Positions 1 to 10,313 are shown, numbered from the stretch's first letter. The stretch is 33,141 nucleotides of DNA from Candidatus Binataceae bacterium (GCA_035500095.1 DATJXN010000078.1:1-33141); one strand, 5' to 3'. Program-made: numbers and translations. Notes: a model not told the origin generated them from the sequence alone.

Positions 1-258
1 GCCCGGCCCCCCGCCGCTCCACATCCACAACCCCGCCCCACACTTCTCAAGCGAGGCTGATCCCCTGCTTCCTCATCCCGTGCCCGCCACGTCGCCCGCT
101 CGATTCAAGAAACCACTCCCCCACAGAGGGAGCCTCCCCCCATCCGCAACCTCTCCCCGGTTCACCCCGCACCGCCGCACCCCCGCCAACATCGTTTCAT
201 CCCGAACCCTCGCCCACTTAACGGGACGAGCGTATTGAAACCCGACCGGCTCCTGCGC
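1..258. other. Gene-free, strongly C-skewed window edge
   Basis: No credible gene is seen on either strand. The first 180 bases hold 95 C and only 31 G by my count, so the plus strand is about 53% C and 17% G, unlike the flanking coding DNA. The stretch lies downstream of nrdJ, which reads toward it. I see no convincing terminator hairpin with a T-tract. It could be a 3' untranslated or spacer region, or low-quality sequence at a contig edge. Confidence 0.5.
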
Positions 259-3075
<2,817 letters not shown>

Positions 3076-3146
3076 CGTCCCCTCCTGCCCCTCACCGCCA
3101 CACGTGATTTATCAATTTGGTAAGTTCGGACGTTACTCCTGTGAGC

Positions 3147-3200
3147 ATCATAGTCAAGACCCTGACTACCACAAATAGTGTAGTACAAATTGTGGACAAC
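3147..3200 (-). promoter_or_regulatory. Candidate nrdJ promoter with tandem NrdR-box-like sites
   Basis: Read on the minus strand, a TATGAT -10 candidate (3152-3147) lies 16 bases from a weak TTGTGG -35 (3174-3169). Overlapping and just upstream are two similar elements, CCACAATTTGTAC and ACACTATTTGTGG, offset by 14 bases. Each matches roughly 10 or 11 of 16 positions of the NrdR consensus (acaCwAtATaTwGtgt). NrdR commonly represses RNR genes through paired boxes over the promoter. The match is imperfect and the usual spacing is longer, so this is a tentative call. Confidence 0.3.
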
Positions 3201-3311
3201 CTATAGAAAGGGTTGTTGATAAATCTTCGAGAAATCTTCGCTTTTATAAGTATCGCTAATTCGAACGGTGAGCGAAAATCAGTCACAATCAATCCTTCCT
3301 CCTGTGGAAAT
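3181..3311. promoter_or_regulatory. AT-rich island with DnaA-box-like 9-mers and a tandem direct repeat
   Basis: Positions 3181-3300 are about 37% GC, far below the surrounding DNA. Three 9-mers, read on the minus strand, are each one mismatch from the DnaA box consensus TTWTNCACA: TTGTCCACA (3199-3191), TTATCAACA (3222-3214) and ATTTCCACA (3311-3303). The 9-base word AAATCTTCG occurs twice at an 11-base period (3221-3229 and 3232-3240). ACAACC and GGTTGT around 3197-3216 form a short inverted repeat. This could be DnaA control of nrdJ, a secondary DnaA-binding locus, or simply an AT-rich promoter region. Confidence 0.3.
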
Positions 3312-3345
3312 TTGATCGTCTTTAGCCCAAACAGAGATGCCTTGA

Positions 3346-3846
3346 ATGACCTTTCAGCCATTGCACGTGGCTCCCGGAGGACTATCGTTATGCGCGATGG
3401 CTGTACGACGGCGCAGGGCTCCCGAGCCGATCGCTAGCACCCTCGGCTCGATTATCGACCGGCTCGATTCCGAGGGCCACTTCGCGATCGTGCGCCTGGT
3501 CCAGGCGTGGCCCGAAGTCGTCGGAGAAACGATCGCCCGGCGCACCGAGGTTGTCGAGCTTAAATTCCATACCGCCGTGGTCAGGGTTTCCGGTGCGATG
3601 TGGATACAGGAGTTGAACCTCCTCAAAAGGGAAATTCTGGCGCGGCTCGCGCCCCGCGTCGGCGATGACGCCGTGCGCGACCTGCGCTTCATACAGGGGC
3701 GGCTAAGCCGCCGGCCCACGCGCCCGCGTCTGCGCACCGTAGCGCGCGCGCCGCGGCGCGCGGTCGAGTTGCCCGAGCTCAAGGACCCGGAACTGCGCAG
3801 CGCCTTCGAGAGTTTGATCGAGGCCTGGGGACGCGCGCCGCGCTAG
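3346..3846 (+). CDS. DUF721 (DciA-like) protein, probable replicative helicase loader/operator
   Basis: DUF721 includes DciA, which binds DNA and helps load DnaB helicase in bacteria that lack DnaC or DnaI. The 166-residue product shows the family core: a predicted N-terminal helix (SIIDRLD), then VQAWPEVVGETIARRTEVVEL, alternating beta strands (AVVRVSGAMWIQEL), and the REILARLAP helix ending in the IQGRL strand. The C-terminal third is basic and Arg-rich, probably a DNA-binding or disordered tail. The start is uncertain. The ATG at 3346 lacks a good ribosome site, while an ATG at 3397 (residue 18) starts closer to the conserved domain but sits 16 bases after GGAGG. It diverges from nrdJ. Confidence 0.8.
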   Translation: MTFQPLHVAPGGLSLCAMAVRRRRAPEPIASTLGSIIDRLDSEGHFAIVRLVQAWPEVVGETIARRTEVVELKFHTAVVRVSGAMWIQELNLLKREILARLAPRVGDDAVRDLRFIQGRLSRRPTRPRLRTVARAPRRAVELPELKDPELRSAFESLIEAWGRAPR

Positions 3847-4175
3847 TGTGATGTCGCGTAAATAACTTGCATATTCGGAAAAGCGTCAAGTTGTCATTCC
3901 GAAGGAGTCGGCGACCGAGGAATCCCGGATCTTTATTCGTTTTTCGTGGATGCAGCCGGGATTCCTCGCTGCGCTCGGAATGACAGCCTCGAGATCTTCG
4001 GGATGAAACTTATTTCCAGGACACCGCACTAGCATCACGCGGGCCGTATTTCGTAAGATACGCGGGACTTTCGGTGTTTGTGGTTTTTGGGGAGCGGCTC
4101 GATGGTTGCGCGGGGGCGCAACCGCATGGTAATCGCAGCGGACCAACTCACCTGACCGAGGGAGGGGACGAAGGC
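3847..4175. other. Gene-free stretch carrying a REP-like hairpin and the leader of the next gene
   Basis: No gene is supported here. The left half holds the long inverted repeat described separately. The right half (about 4000-4175) is untranslated leader ending in a strong GAGGGAGG ribosome site before the small secreted protein. No -35/-10 pair is clear enough to call. Confidence 0.5.
3892..3985. repeat. Long imperfect inverted repeat, REP/MITE-like
   Basis: The left arm (3892-3928) begins TGTCATTCCGA and ends GAGGAATCCCGG. The right arm (3956-3985) is its reverse complement, CCGGGATTCCTCG through CGGAATGACA. The arms agree perfectly at both ends and differ only in a short interior segment; the loop is about 27 bases and AT-rich. 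Repeats with the core GTCATTCCGAGCG...CGAGGAATC are widespread intergenic elements in several soil and sediment phyla (my recollection of the motif, not a search). It lies just after the DUF721 stop and could also end or stabilise that transcript. Confidence 0.75.
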
Positions 4176-4598
4176 ATGAAACGATTCGCTTCAATGTTGA
4201 TTGGCGCGCTCTTCGTGGGAGCCGGCTACGGCATTGCAACGGCACAGGCGCCTGCCGCGCCGCCGGCAGCGCCTCCCGCGAGCGCTCCCGCAGCCGCTGC
4301 TCCGGCCGCTCCGGAAGCCGCCAGCGCCGCGCCGGCCGCCACCGACGAGCATGCGAATGAATTGGAAGCTTTCCATCGCGTGCTCAAGATGCATCATCGG
4401 ATGTGGCGGCGGCTGAAACAGAATCCCGCAGTCGTCAAGGATGATTCATGGGTGGGCAAGTATCCCGACCTGCAGCTCTACTTCAACAAGTACCAGGGCT
4501 CGAAGGAACGGTTCCTGGCTGATCCGGGTCCCTACTTGATGATGAGCGAAACGAAGGCCATGCATCGGGAAGAGACTCGCAGTCCGGGCGCAGAGTAA
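4176..4598 (+). CDS. Small secreted Ala/Pro-rich protein of unknown function
   Basis: The ATG at 4176 follows GGGAGGGGACGAAGGC, a clear ribosome site, and opens a typical signal peptide (MKRFASMLIGALFVGAGYG, cleavage after AQA near residue 24). Next comes a low-complexity Ala/Pro stretch of about 30 residues, probably an unstructured linker. The remaining 85 residues are charged and aromatic, with HRVLKMHHRMWRRLKQ, WVGKYPDLQLYFNKY and KERFLADPGPYLMM. I do not recognise the C-terminal domain; it is short, mostly helical in appearance and has no cysteines. The histidine/methionine-rich HRVLKMHHRMW segment could bind metal, but that is speculation. A strong terminator follows within 20 bases of the stop, so the gene looks monocistronic. 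Confidence 0.75.
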   Translation: MKRFASMLIGALFVGAGYGIATAQAPAAPPAAPPASAPAAAAPAAPEAASAAPAATDEHANELEAFHRVLKMHHRMWRRLKQNPAVVKDDSWVGKYPDLQLYFNKYQGSKERFLADPGPYLMMSETKAMHREETRSPGAE

Positions 4599-4616
4599 AG
4601 CACGCATGCGCAATCA

Positions 4617-4648
4617 GTGGGGCGAGGCCTAAGGCTCGCCCCACTTTT
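4617..4648 (+). terminator. Rho-independent terminator of the small secreted protein gene
   Basis: A perfect 10-base-pair stem, GTGGGGCGAG (4617-4626) with CTCGCCCCAC (4635-4644), closes an 8-base loop and is followed by TTTT. It begins 18 bases after the stop at 4598. Confidence 0.85.
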
Positions 4649-4850
4649 GCGCCCACGCTTTCCGATATACCGCACGCCGCCGCGCCATCCCGTTTCCGTC
4701 GGCGGACCTCGTTTTCGAGCGTACGGATCGCTCGCTGCCCCATCTCGCCGCCGTACCCTCAGCTTTCGCATCTCGCTCGACGCATCGAAACCGCGCCCGC
4801 TCATCGTCGTATTCTCAGATTAGCCCGGGTAAACTCTGGCGAGGCGTCTG

Positions 4851-6539
4851 ATGCTTAGAGTCGGCGACATGCCGCAGGAAAAGCGCCCCCTGCATGCGCT
4901 CAATCGGCTCGGCTACGGGCCACGTCCGGGCGACATCGAGCGAGTCAACCAAATCGGTGTCCAACGCTATATCCGCGAACAACTCGACCCGGAATCGATC
5001 CCGGTGCCGCCCGACCTCGCGCGCCGCGTCGACGCCCTCGAAGCCCTGCACATGAACCCGGTCGAACTGTTCGCGACCTATCAACTCCCCATGCGGCAGG
5101 CCAAGGGAGACAAGGACGCGCAAAAGGACGCGCGCCGGCGCGCGCAAGTGATTCTCCAGGAGGCGGTCGCCGGGCGGCTGATGCGCGCGATCTATGGACC
5201 GCGCCAGTTGCAGGAGGTGATGACCGCCTTCTGGTTCAACCATTTCAACGTTTTCGCCGGCAAAGGGCTCTGCCATCTGTGGATCGGCGCGTACGAGCAG
5301 GAGGCGATACGGCCGCACACGATGGGCCGCTTCCGTGCGCTGCTCGGCGCGACCGCGAAGCATCCCGCGATGCTCTTCTACCTCGATAACTGGCAGAACA
5401 GCGCGCCGGGCGGCGCGGCGCGGCGCGGCAAATTCGAGGGGATCAACGAAAACTACGCGCGCGAGGTGATGGAACTGCACACGCTCGGCGTCAACGGCGG
5501 TTACTCGCAGGCTGACGTCACCGCGCTCGCGCATATTCTTACCGGATGGGGCCTGCCCAAGCGGGGCCAGGCCGGGATGCGGATGGGCGCCGCCGGATCG
5601 GGCGCGCCGGGGCCACGCGCTCCGGGCCTGGGCAGGATGGCCGGATGGAGGCCGTGGCCGCAGGGCCGCCGGATGCCGCTGCCGGGCGCGGTAAACGACC
5701 CCTACGGCTTTTACTTCGACCCTGACCGCCACGACTTCAGTGATCAGATCTTTCTCGGCCGCTCCTACAGCGGCAGCGCGGGAATCGCTACGGGCGAGCA
5801 GGCGCTGGACGTTCTGGCGCTCGCTCCCGCTACGTCGCATCACCTGAGTCTTCAGCTCGCGCAATACTTCGTGGCGGATAATCCTCCCGATACGCTGGTC
5901 GCGCGGATGGCCGCGCGCTTCGAGCAGTCCCAGGGCGACATCCGCGCCACGCTCGAGACGCTCTTCTTCAGTCCCGAGTTCTGGGACGAGCGCTACTACG
6001 GCGCCAAGTTCAAGACGCCGTACGAATACGTTCTCTCGGCCGCGCGTGTAACCGGCGCGCCGCAGATCACCAACTACCGGCCGCTGTTCGGCACCATGAT
6101 GCTACTCGGGATGGCGCCCTACGCGCACGAAACGCCCGACGGCTACGCGAACACGCGCGAGGCGTGGCTCAACCCGGAGGCAATGATGACGCGCCTCAGT
6201 TTCGCAACCGCGCTCGGCCAGGGCCATCTGCCGCTGCTCGCGCCTCCCTTCGACAACACGGGCAGCGGTGGTGGCACAGGCGCGCCGATTCGCGTGAAGT
6301 TCAAAACCGGAGGCGGCGCGGGCGCGAAAACCTACGAGATCCCGCCCGAAGGCGGATCGCCGAAAGACCAAAATCCCGCGCGCGGCAGGGGGCCGGCGAT
6401 GACGCCGCCGGATTCGGCGCAACTCATCGCCTCGCTCGGCGGCAACTTCTCGGCCAACACGCGCGAGGCGCTCGAAGCCGCACCGGCGCAGCTGCGCTCC
6501 GCGCTTATCCTCGGCAGTCCGGAATTCATGGTGCGCTAG
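4851..6539 (+). CDS. DUF1800 domain-containing protein
   Basis: This is a 562-residue DUF1800 family protein. Family landmarks seen are HALNRLGYGPRPGDIERV near the N-terminus, FWFNHFNVFAGKG near residues 125-137, the NENYAREVMELHTLGVNGGYSQADV segment near 199-223, and FHD-like DRHDFSD later on. The family's biochemical role is not established; it nearly always occurs beside a DUF1501 gene, as here, and the pair is usually thought to act in the envelope. No clear signal peptide is visible, so it may be exported with its Tat-signal partner. Gly/Pro/Met-rich insertions (about residues 240-285 and 470-525) interrupt the family fold and look disordered. The ATG at 4851 follows GAGG; an in-frame ATG at 4869 is possible. 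Confidence 0.9.
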   Translation: MLRVGDMPQEKRPLHALNRLGYGPRPGDIERVNQIGVQRYIREQLDPESIPVPPDLARRVDALEALHMNPVELFATYQLPMRQAKGDKDAQKDARRRAQVILQEAVAGRLMRAIYGPRQLQEVMTAFWFNHFNVFAGKGLCHLWIGAYEQEAIRPHTMGRFRALLGATAKHPAMLFYLDNWQNSAPGGAARRGKFEGINENYAREVMELHTLGVNGGYSQADVTALAHILTGWGLPKRGQAGMRMGAAGSGAPGPRAPGLGRMAGWRPWPQGRRMPLPGAVNDPYGFYFDPDRHDFSDQIFLGRSYSGSAGIATGEQALDVLALAPATSHHLSLQLAQYFVADNPPDTLVARMAARFEQSQGDIRATLETLFFSPEFWDERYYGAKFKTPYEYVLSAARVTGAPQITNYRPLFGTMMLLGMAPYAHETPDGYANTREAWLNPEAMMTRLSFATALGQGHLPLLAPPFDNTGSGGGTGAPIRVKFKTGGGAGAKTYEIPPEGGSPKDQNPARGRGPAMTPPDSAQLIASLGGNFSANTREALEAAPAQLRSALILGSPEFMVR

Positions 6540-6561
6540 GAGCAGGCGCAGCGAGGCAGTC

Positions 6562-7857
6562 GTGAAAAGCGATCGCGGCGAAGATCGATGTGCGCAAGGC
6601 GCACTGGCGACCAGGATGGACCGGCGCGCCTTTCTTGGCCGCGCGGCGGCGCTCGGCGCAGCCGGCGTGGTGATACTCAGTCCGACCGCGTGGGCCGCGC
6701 GCGCACTCGGAGGCGATTCAAGCCGCAAGCGCCTGGTGGTTGTCTTCATGCGCGGCGCGGTGGACGGGCTCAGCATCGTGGTGCCGTTCGGCGAGCCGAA
6801 TTATTACGATTCGCGTCCGACGCTCGCGATCGCGCGCGCCGGCGGCGACGGGGCGGCGATCAATCTAGACGGCTTCTTCGGGATGCATCCGGCGCTCGTA
6901 TCGCTCGAACCGCAGTGGCGCGACGGCACGCTGGCCTTCGTTCACGCCTGCGGCTCGCCCGATCCTACGCGCTCGCACTTCGACGCCCAGGACTACATGG
7001 AAAGCGGCACACCGGGCGTGAAAAGCACCGCCGATGGATGGATGAACCGGGTGCTCGCGGTGATGCCGGGAAAGGCCTCGCCCACCGAGGCGTTGAGCCT
7101 CGGCGCCAACGTTCCACGAATCCTTTCGGGCCGGATGCCGGTCGCCAATATCGCGCTCGGACGCGCCGCGGCGCGGCCGCTGCCGATGGACCGGCCGATC
7201 GTCGAGACCGCTTTCGACCGGATGTACGCCGGCAGCGACCCGCTGAGCCATGCCTACAAGGAAGGGCGCAGCGCGCGCACCAGGCTGATGAGCGAGCTCG
7301 AACAGGACATGGCCGAAGCCAACAACGGCGCGCCGTCGCCCAAAGGATTCTCCGACGACACCGGGCGACTTGCGCGCCTCATCGCGCGCGACCCCGGTAT
7401 CCGGCTTGCGTTTCTCGCGCTCGGCGGATGGGACACGCACGTCAACCAGGGGTCGTCGCGGGGCCAGCTTGCGAACCATCTGCAGCCGCTCGGCGAGGGC
7501 CTCGCGAGTTTCGCAACCGCGCTTGGGCGGCATTACCAGGACACGGTCATCCTGGTCATCTCCGAGTTCGGACGCACCGTGCGCCAAAATGGCAACGGCG
7601 GCACCGACCATGGCCATGGCAACGTGATGTGGGTGATGGGCGGTCCGGTGCGGGGAGGCAAGGTGTACGCCGCATGGCCCGGACTCTCGACGCAGCGGCT
7701 TTACCAGGAGCGCGACCTCGCAGTGACAACGGACTTTCGCGAGCCGATCGCGACCGTGCTGCAGGAGCACATGGGACTCGGCGAAGAGCAGATGGCAAAA
7801 GTTTTTCCCGGCCGGCCGCGCCCAGGCGGCAACACCGCGAACTTGATCAAGGTCTGA
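6562..7857 (+). CDS. DUF1501 domain-containing protein, Tat-exported
   Basis: The 431-residue product belongs to DUF1501, a family related to the alkaline phosphatase/sulfatase superfamily but without a proven substrate. A twin-arginine signal is visible (MDRRAFLGRAAALGAAGVV then an AWA-type cleavage site). Conserved family segments are KRLVVVFMRGAVDGLSIVVP, a GMHPAL loop, HACGSPDPTRSHFDAQDYME, FLALGGWDTHVNQG, and SEFGRTVRQNGNGGTDHG, which together hold the Asp/His residues that would bind metal. It starts at a GTG 22 bases after the DUF1800 stop. An ATG at 6616 directly before the twin-arginine motif is an attractive alternative that would give a standard Tat leader. The two genes form a tight operon. 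Confidence 0.92.
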   Translation: MKSDRGEDRCAQGALATRMDRRAFLGRAAALGAAGVVILSPTAWAARALGGDSSRKRLVVVFMRGAVDGLSIVVPFGEPNYYDSRPTLAIARAGGDGAAINLDGFFGMHPALVSLEPQWRDGTLAFVHACGSPDPTRSHFDAQDYMESGTPGVKSTADGWMNRVLAVMPGKASPTEALSLGANVPRILSGRMPVANIALGRAAARPLPMDRPIVETAFDRMYAGSDPLSHAYKEGRSARTRLMSELEQDMAEANNGAPSPKGFSDDTGRLARLIARDPGIRLAFLALGGWDTHVNQGSSRGQLANHLQPLGEGLASFATALGRHYQDTVILVISEFGRTVRQNGNGGTDHGHGNVMWVMGGPVRGGKVYAAWPGLSTQRLYQERDLAVTTDFREPIATVLQEHMGLGEEQMAKVFPGRPRPGGNTANLIKV

Positions 7858-7891
7858 TCGGCGCTTGAATGCGGCGCGAGAGCCGAGCCGT

Positions 7892-8842
7892 CTATCGCGA
7901 GGCGTCGGCGCTGGCCGGTCGATACGAGACCATCTCCTGGCTCTTGAAATCCGGATCGGTGGTGTCGCACTTGACGAGTGCATTCACCTCCGGCGCGTAC
8001 CAGCAGGTCATCTGCGTGTTGGACAGCCCGGTCCGGTACACGATTTTAAGCTTGAGCGCGTTCATCGCTCCCGCCGGCACGGTCACCTGCTCCCAATCAA
8101 GCGCCTGTCCATGGGTATTGCCCCAGATCCGGCCCTGCTCGGTCTTGAGCAGCCAGTCCTTTGACCACTTCTTCCCCGCCCAGAGCGGAAATTTCAACGT
8201 GCCGAGATCGGGATCGAACGAACCGATCAGGGTGCCGACGTGGCCGGAGACAAGGTTGCCCTCGAGTGTGTAGGTGTTCCGATGGCCGAACCAGTTGATG
8301 ATGACGCGGTTGCCCGTGATCTGCTCCACCACGATCTTGCCGTCGGTATTGTTGAGTCGCGCGATCCAGGTGTCGCCGACTTCCAGTTTGGGCGCCGGGA
8401 TTTCGCGCTGCTCGGGGTTCGGCCGGTCGACCTCCGTCACTTCCTTGTGCCGGCAGAACGTGCACGGTCCCAGAACCTCGACTGCCTCTCCGGAAACGAG
8501 AAAATCGCGGCCGTCCGGGCTCGCGCCGGTCGTGACGTGGATAATTGCGTCAACTCGATCCTGGTACTGGTCGATCGCGAGGCCGCGCAATTTCTCGTTG
8601 ATGTGATCGGTCTCGATCGCCTCGCCCGAGAAGGGCTCGCTGTATTTTATCTCGCCGAGGCTGCGATGAGACTCCGGTAGATCGCCGGTCATCACCATCA
8701 CGTTCGCCCGGTTAAGCGTGACGATCCGCTGATGCATCATTTCTTCCTGGTGTCGCTCCTCCTGCACGCATCCGGGTGCCGTCAGCATGGAAAGCGCCAG
8801 CATCAAAAGGATCGCCAATACGCGTGAATTCCTGCTCCGCAC
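7892..8842 (-). CDS. Predicted envelope lipoprotein of unknown function
   Basis: The reading frame is open to a TTG at 8899. I prefer the GTG at 8842 because it gives a normal lipoprotein-type leader: two or three arginines, a hydrophobic run (VLAILLMLALSMLTAPG), then cysteine. The lipobox APGC is imperfect. The mature part of roughly 290 residues has an N-terminal half with YSEPFSGE and DHINEKLRGLAIDQY, a CTFC pair near its middle, and a C-terminal half rich in beta strands (GDTWIARL, GNRVIINWFGHRNTYTLEGN, VPAGAMNALKLKIVYRTG), similar in style to DUF3108-like envelope proteins. I do not recognise a named family. It lies just downstream of the sigma/anti-sigma operon on the same strand, separated by about 75 bases, so it could be co-transcribed and part of that regulon. 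Confidence 0.75.
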   Translation of the reverse strand: MRSRNSRVLAILLMLALSMLTAPGCVQEERHQEEMMHQRIVTLNRANVMVMTGDLPESHRSLGEIKYSEPFSGEAIETDHINEKLRGLAIDQYQDRVDAIIHVTTGASPDGRDFLVSGEAVEVLGPCTFCRHKEVTEVDRPNPEQREIPAPKLEVGDTWIARLNNTDGKIVVEQITGNRVIINWFGHRNTYTLEGNLVSGHVGTLIGSFDPDLGTLKFPLWAGKKWSKDWLLKTEQGRIWGNTHGQALDWEQVTVPAGAMNALKLKIVYRTGLSNTQMTCWYAPEVNALVKCDTTDPDFKSQEMVSYRPASADASR

Positions 8843-8915
8843 AAACCCAGCGTACCACGGCACGCCTGCGCCGGCGCATAGCTCGCCCACAGACGACAAT
8901 CCGCGACGAAATGCA

Positions 8916-9515
8916 TCAGGAATGAGGCGCCGGTAAGGCGGCCTCGCCGCGCAGCAGGCGCGCGAATTCGCTCATCTCCTGCGCATTGAGGTCGGACACG
9001 ATCCAGTAGTTCATCCCGTCCCGCCGCCAATGCATCAGGTTGTAACCGTCATGTGCGGTACTCTCGAGGGCGCTCTGGGAGCGGTCGCCAGCCGGCCAGA
9101 CGAAGACATTTACGATGTGCTTGCGGCGCCGGTAAACCAGCGCCGCCACGGCGCGCCCGTCGAGGTAGTCGAGACGGCCGCCGGCGAGGCTAAAACCGGC
9201 GGCGGCAAAATCGTTGACCGGCGGCGAGAAATCGACGCGGCCGTCGAACCATGGCTTGACCGTGTGCTGGTCGGTCGAGACGACGTCCATCAGATGACCC
9301 GGCATCAGCGAGCGCAGATGGCTCGTCAGGACCTCGCGCGCGACAACTCCGGCCCAAGCGCCGCCCTCGGATATCGTACCCCCGCCCGCGCGTGGCAGGC
9401 TGGGGCCGCGGCTCAGGGTCACGAGGGCGAGCATCGCGAGAGCCGCACCCGCAACCGCCCATCCGGCAATGCCTGCGATAAGCCACCGCCGCCGCCGGGC
9501 GCGGTTGCGCCCCCC
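8916..9515 (-). pseudogene. Anti-sigma factor, C-terminal part (membrane and periplasmic domains), out of frame with its N-terminus
   Basis: This frame encodes a basic stretch (RNRARRRRW), one membrane segment (WLIAGIAGWAVAGAALAMLALV), then a periplasmic domain with HLRSLMPGHLMDVVSTDQHTVKPWFDGRVDFSPP, GGRLDYLDGRAVAALVYRRRKH and a C-terminal NLMHWRRDGMNYWIVSDL. That layout is characteristic of ZAS-type transmembrane anti-sigma factors encoded beside ECF sigma genes. The required zinc-binding N-terminus lies in the other frame (9419-9748). The frames join by a -1 shift at a G6 run (minus strand, 9515-9510), giving a combined protein of about 275 residues. No sensible start codon exists in this frame at the junction. 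Either one G is missing from the sequence, the gene is inactivated, or a slip occurs on GGGGGGC. Confidence 0.75.
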
Positions 9516-9748
9516 GCGGCCTCGCCCGCAACCGGGGCGCCGACGCGCCGGCGCAGCGCCTCCGGCGCGCCGAAGCGCAACGCCGGGTCGCCGAGCGCCA
9601 CGCTCAGCGAAGCGAGCGCGGCGCGCTCGCGCGCGCAATCCGCGCATTGCTCGAGATGGCGCTCGATTTCGAGCGCCGACTCGAGCCCCAGTTCGCCGTC
9701 GAGATAGGCATGGAGCAGGGGCTTGGCCTCGGTACAGTTCACGCGCAC
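9419..9748 (-). CDS. Anti-sigma factor, N-terminal zinc-finger (ZAS/zf-HC2) part
   Basis: The first 75 or so residues are a typical anti-sigma zinc-finger domain: NCTEAKPLLHAYLDGELGLE followed by HLEQCADC, which supplies the H-x3-C-x2-C zinc ligands. Such domains bind and sequester the cognate ECF sigma factor at the inner membrane face. After residue 80 the frame degenerates into Gly/Arg-rich sequence and ends, while the membrane domain continues in the -1 frame (see 8916-9515). The GTG at 9748 is 10 bases after the sigma stop codon; the GTG at 9742 (NCTEAK) is equally plausible, with GGAG upstream. Tight linkage to the sigma gene supports the assignment. Confidence 0.8.
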   Translation of the reverse strand: MRVNCTEAKPLLHAYLDGELGLESALEIERHLEQCADCARERAALASLSVALGDPALRFGAPEALRRRVGAPVAGEAAGGATAPGGGGGLSQALPDGRLRVRLSRCSPS

Positions 9749-9758
9749 GTCTCCGCGC

Positions 9759-10313
9759 TCACCTGATTTGCCGGACGCGGCCGGATTGCCCCGACTCGCC
9801 CGCTTTGCCGCTCAGCGCCAGACGCAGGCGTTCGCGCGCCCGCGCAAGCCGCGACATCACGGTCCCGATCGGAATGCCGGCGGCGCCGGCGATTTCCTGG
9901 TATGACAGCCCTTCCATCTCGCGCATCACGATCGCCTCGCGAAACTCGACCGGCAGCGCCTCGAGCGCGCGGATGAGCACCTCTCGATCGACCCGGTTGA
10001 ACGCCATCGTCTCGGGATCCGCGGCCTGATCGGCCGAGCCGTGATGCAGTTCCTCGTCGAAGGCCACGTTGTCGGCCGCGGTGCGATTTCGGGAGAGCAG
10101 CGTGTAACAGACATTGCGCACGATCGCGAGCAGCCAGGCGCGCCGGTCGCCGCCGCGAAAGCCGCCGGCGAAGCGCGCCGCGCGCACGAACGCCTCCTGC
10201 ACCGCGTCCTGCGCGTCCTGGTCGTCGCGCACGAGCCATCGCGCCAGGTTGTAGGCGTCGTTGAGCCACTCGAGAAGGCTTTGCTTGAACTTCTGTGCCT
10301 CTTCGCGATCCAC
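9759..10313 (-). CDS. ECF-family RNA polymerase sigma factor (RpoE-like)
   Basis: The product has 184 residues, the usual size of an ECF sigma factor, with only regions 2 and 4. Region 2 spans about residues 12-80, with DAYNLARWLVRDDQDAQDAVQ and the -10-recognising DRRAWLLAIVRNVCYTLL. Region 4 spans about 112-170, with LEALPVEFREAIVMREMEGLSYQEIAGAAGIPIGTVMSRLARAR, a complete helix-turn-helix for the -35 element. It starts at a GTG preceded by AAGGAAAGAAGAG and is followed 10 bases later by the zinc-finger anti-sigma gene. ECF factors usually drive their own operon. Mirror-image GGAAC elements at 10471-10500 may be its targets, on both this operon and the divergent one. Confidence 0.93.
   Translation of the reverse strand: MDREEAQKFKQSLLEWLNDAYNLARWLVRDDQDAQDAVQEAFVRAARFAGGFRGGDRRAWLLAIVRNVCYTLLSRNRTAADNVAFDEELHHGSADQAADPETMAFNRVDREVLIRALEALPVEFREAIVMREMEGLSYQEIAGAAGIPIGTVMSRLARARERLRLALSGKAGESGQSGRVRQIR

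Noticed and set aside
4617..4823. Short open frames between the small secreted protein and the DUF1800 gene
   Set aside because: They begin in a terminator hairpin and show only biased composition.
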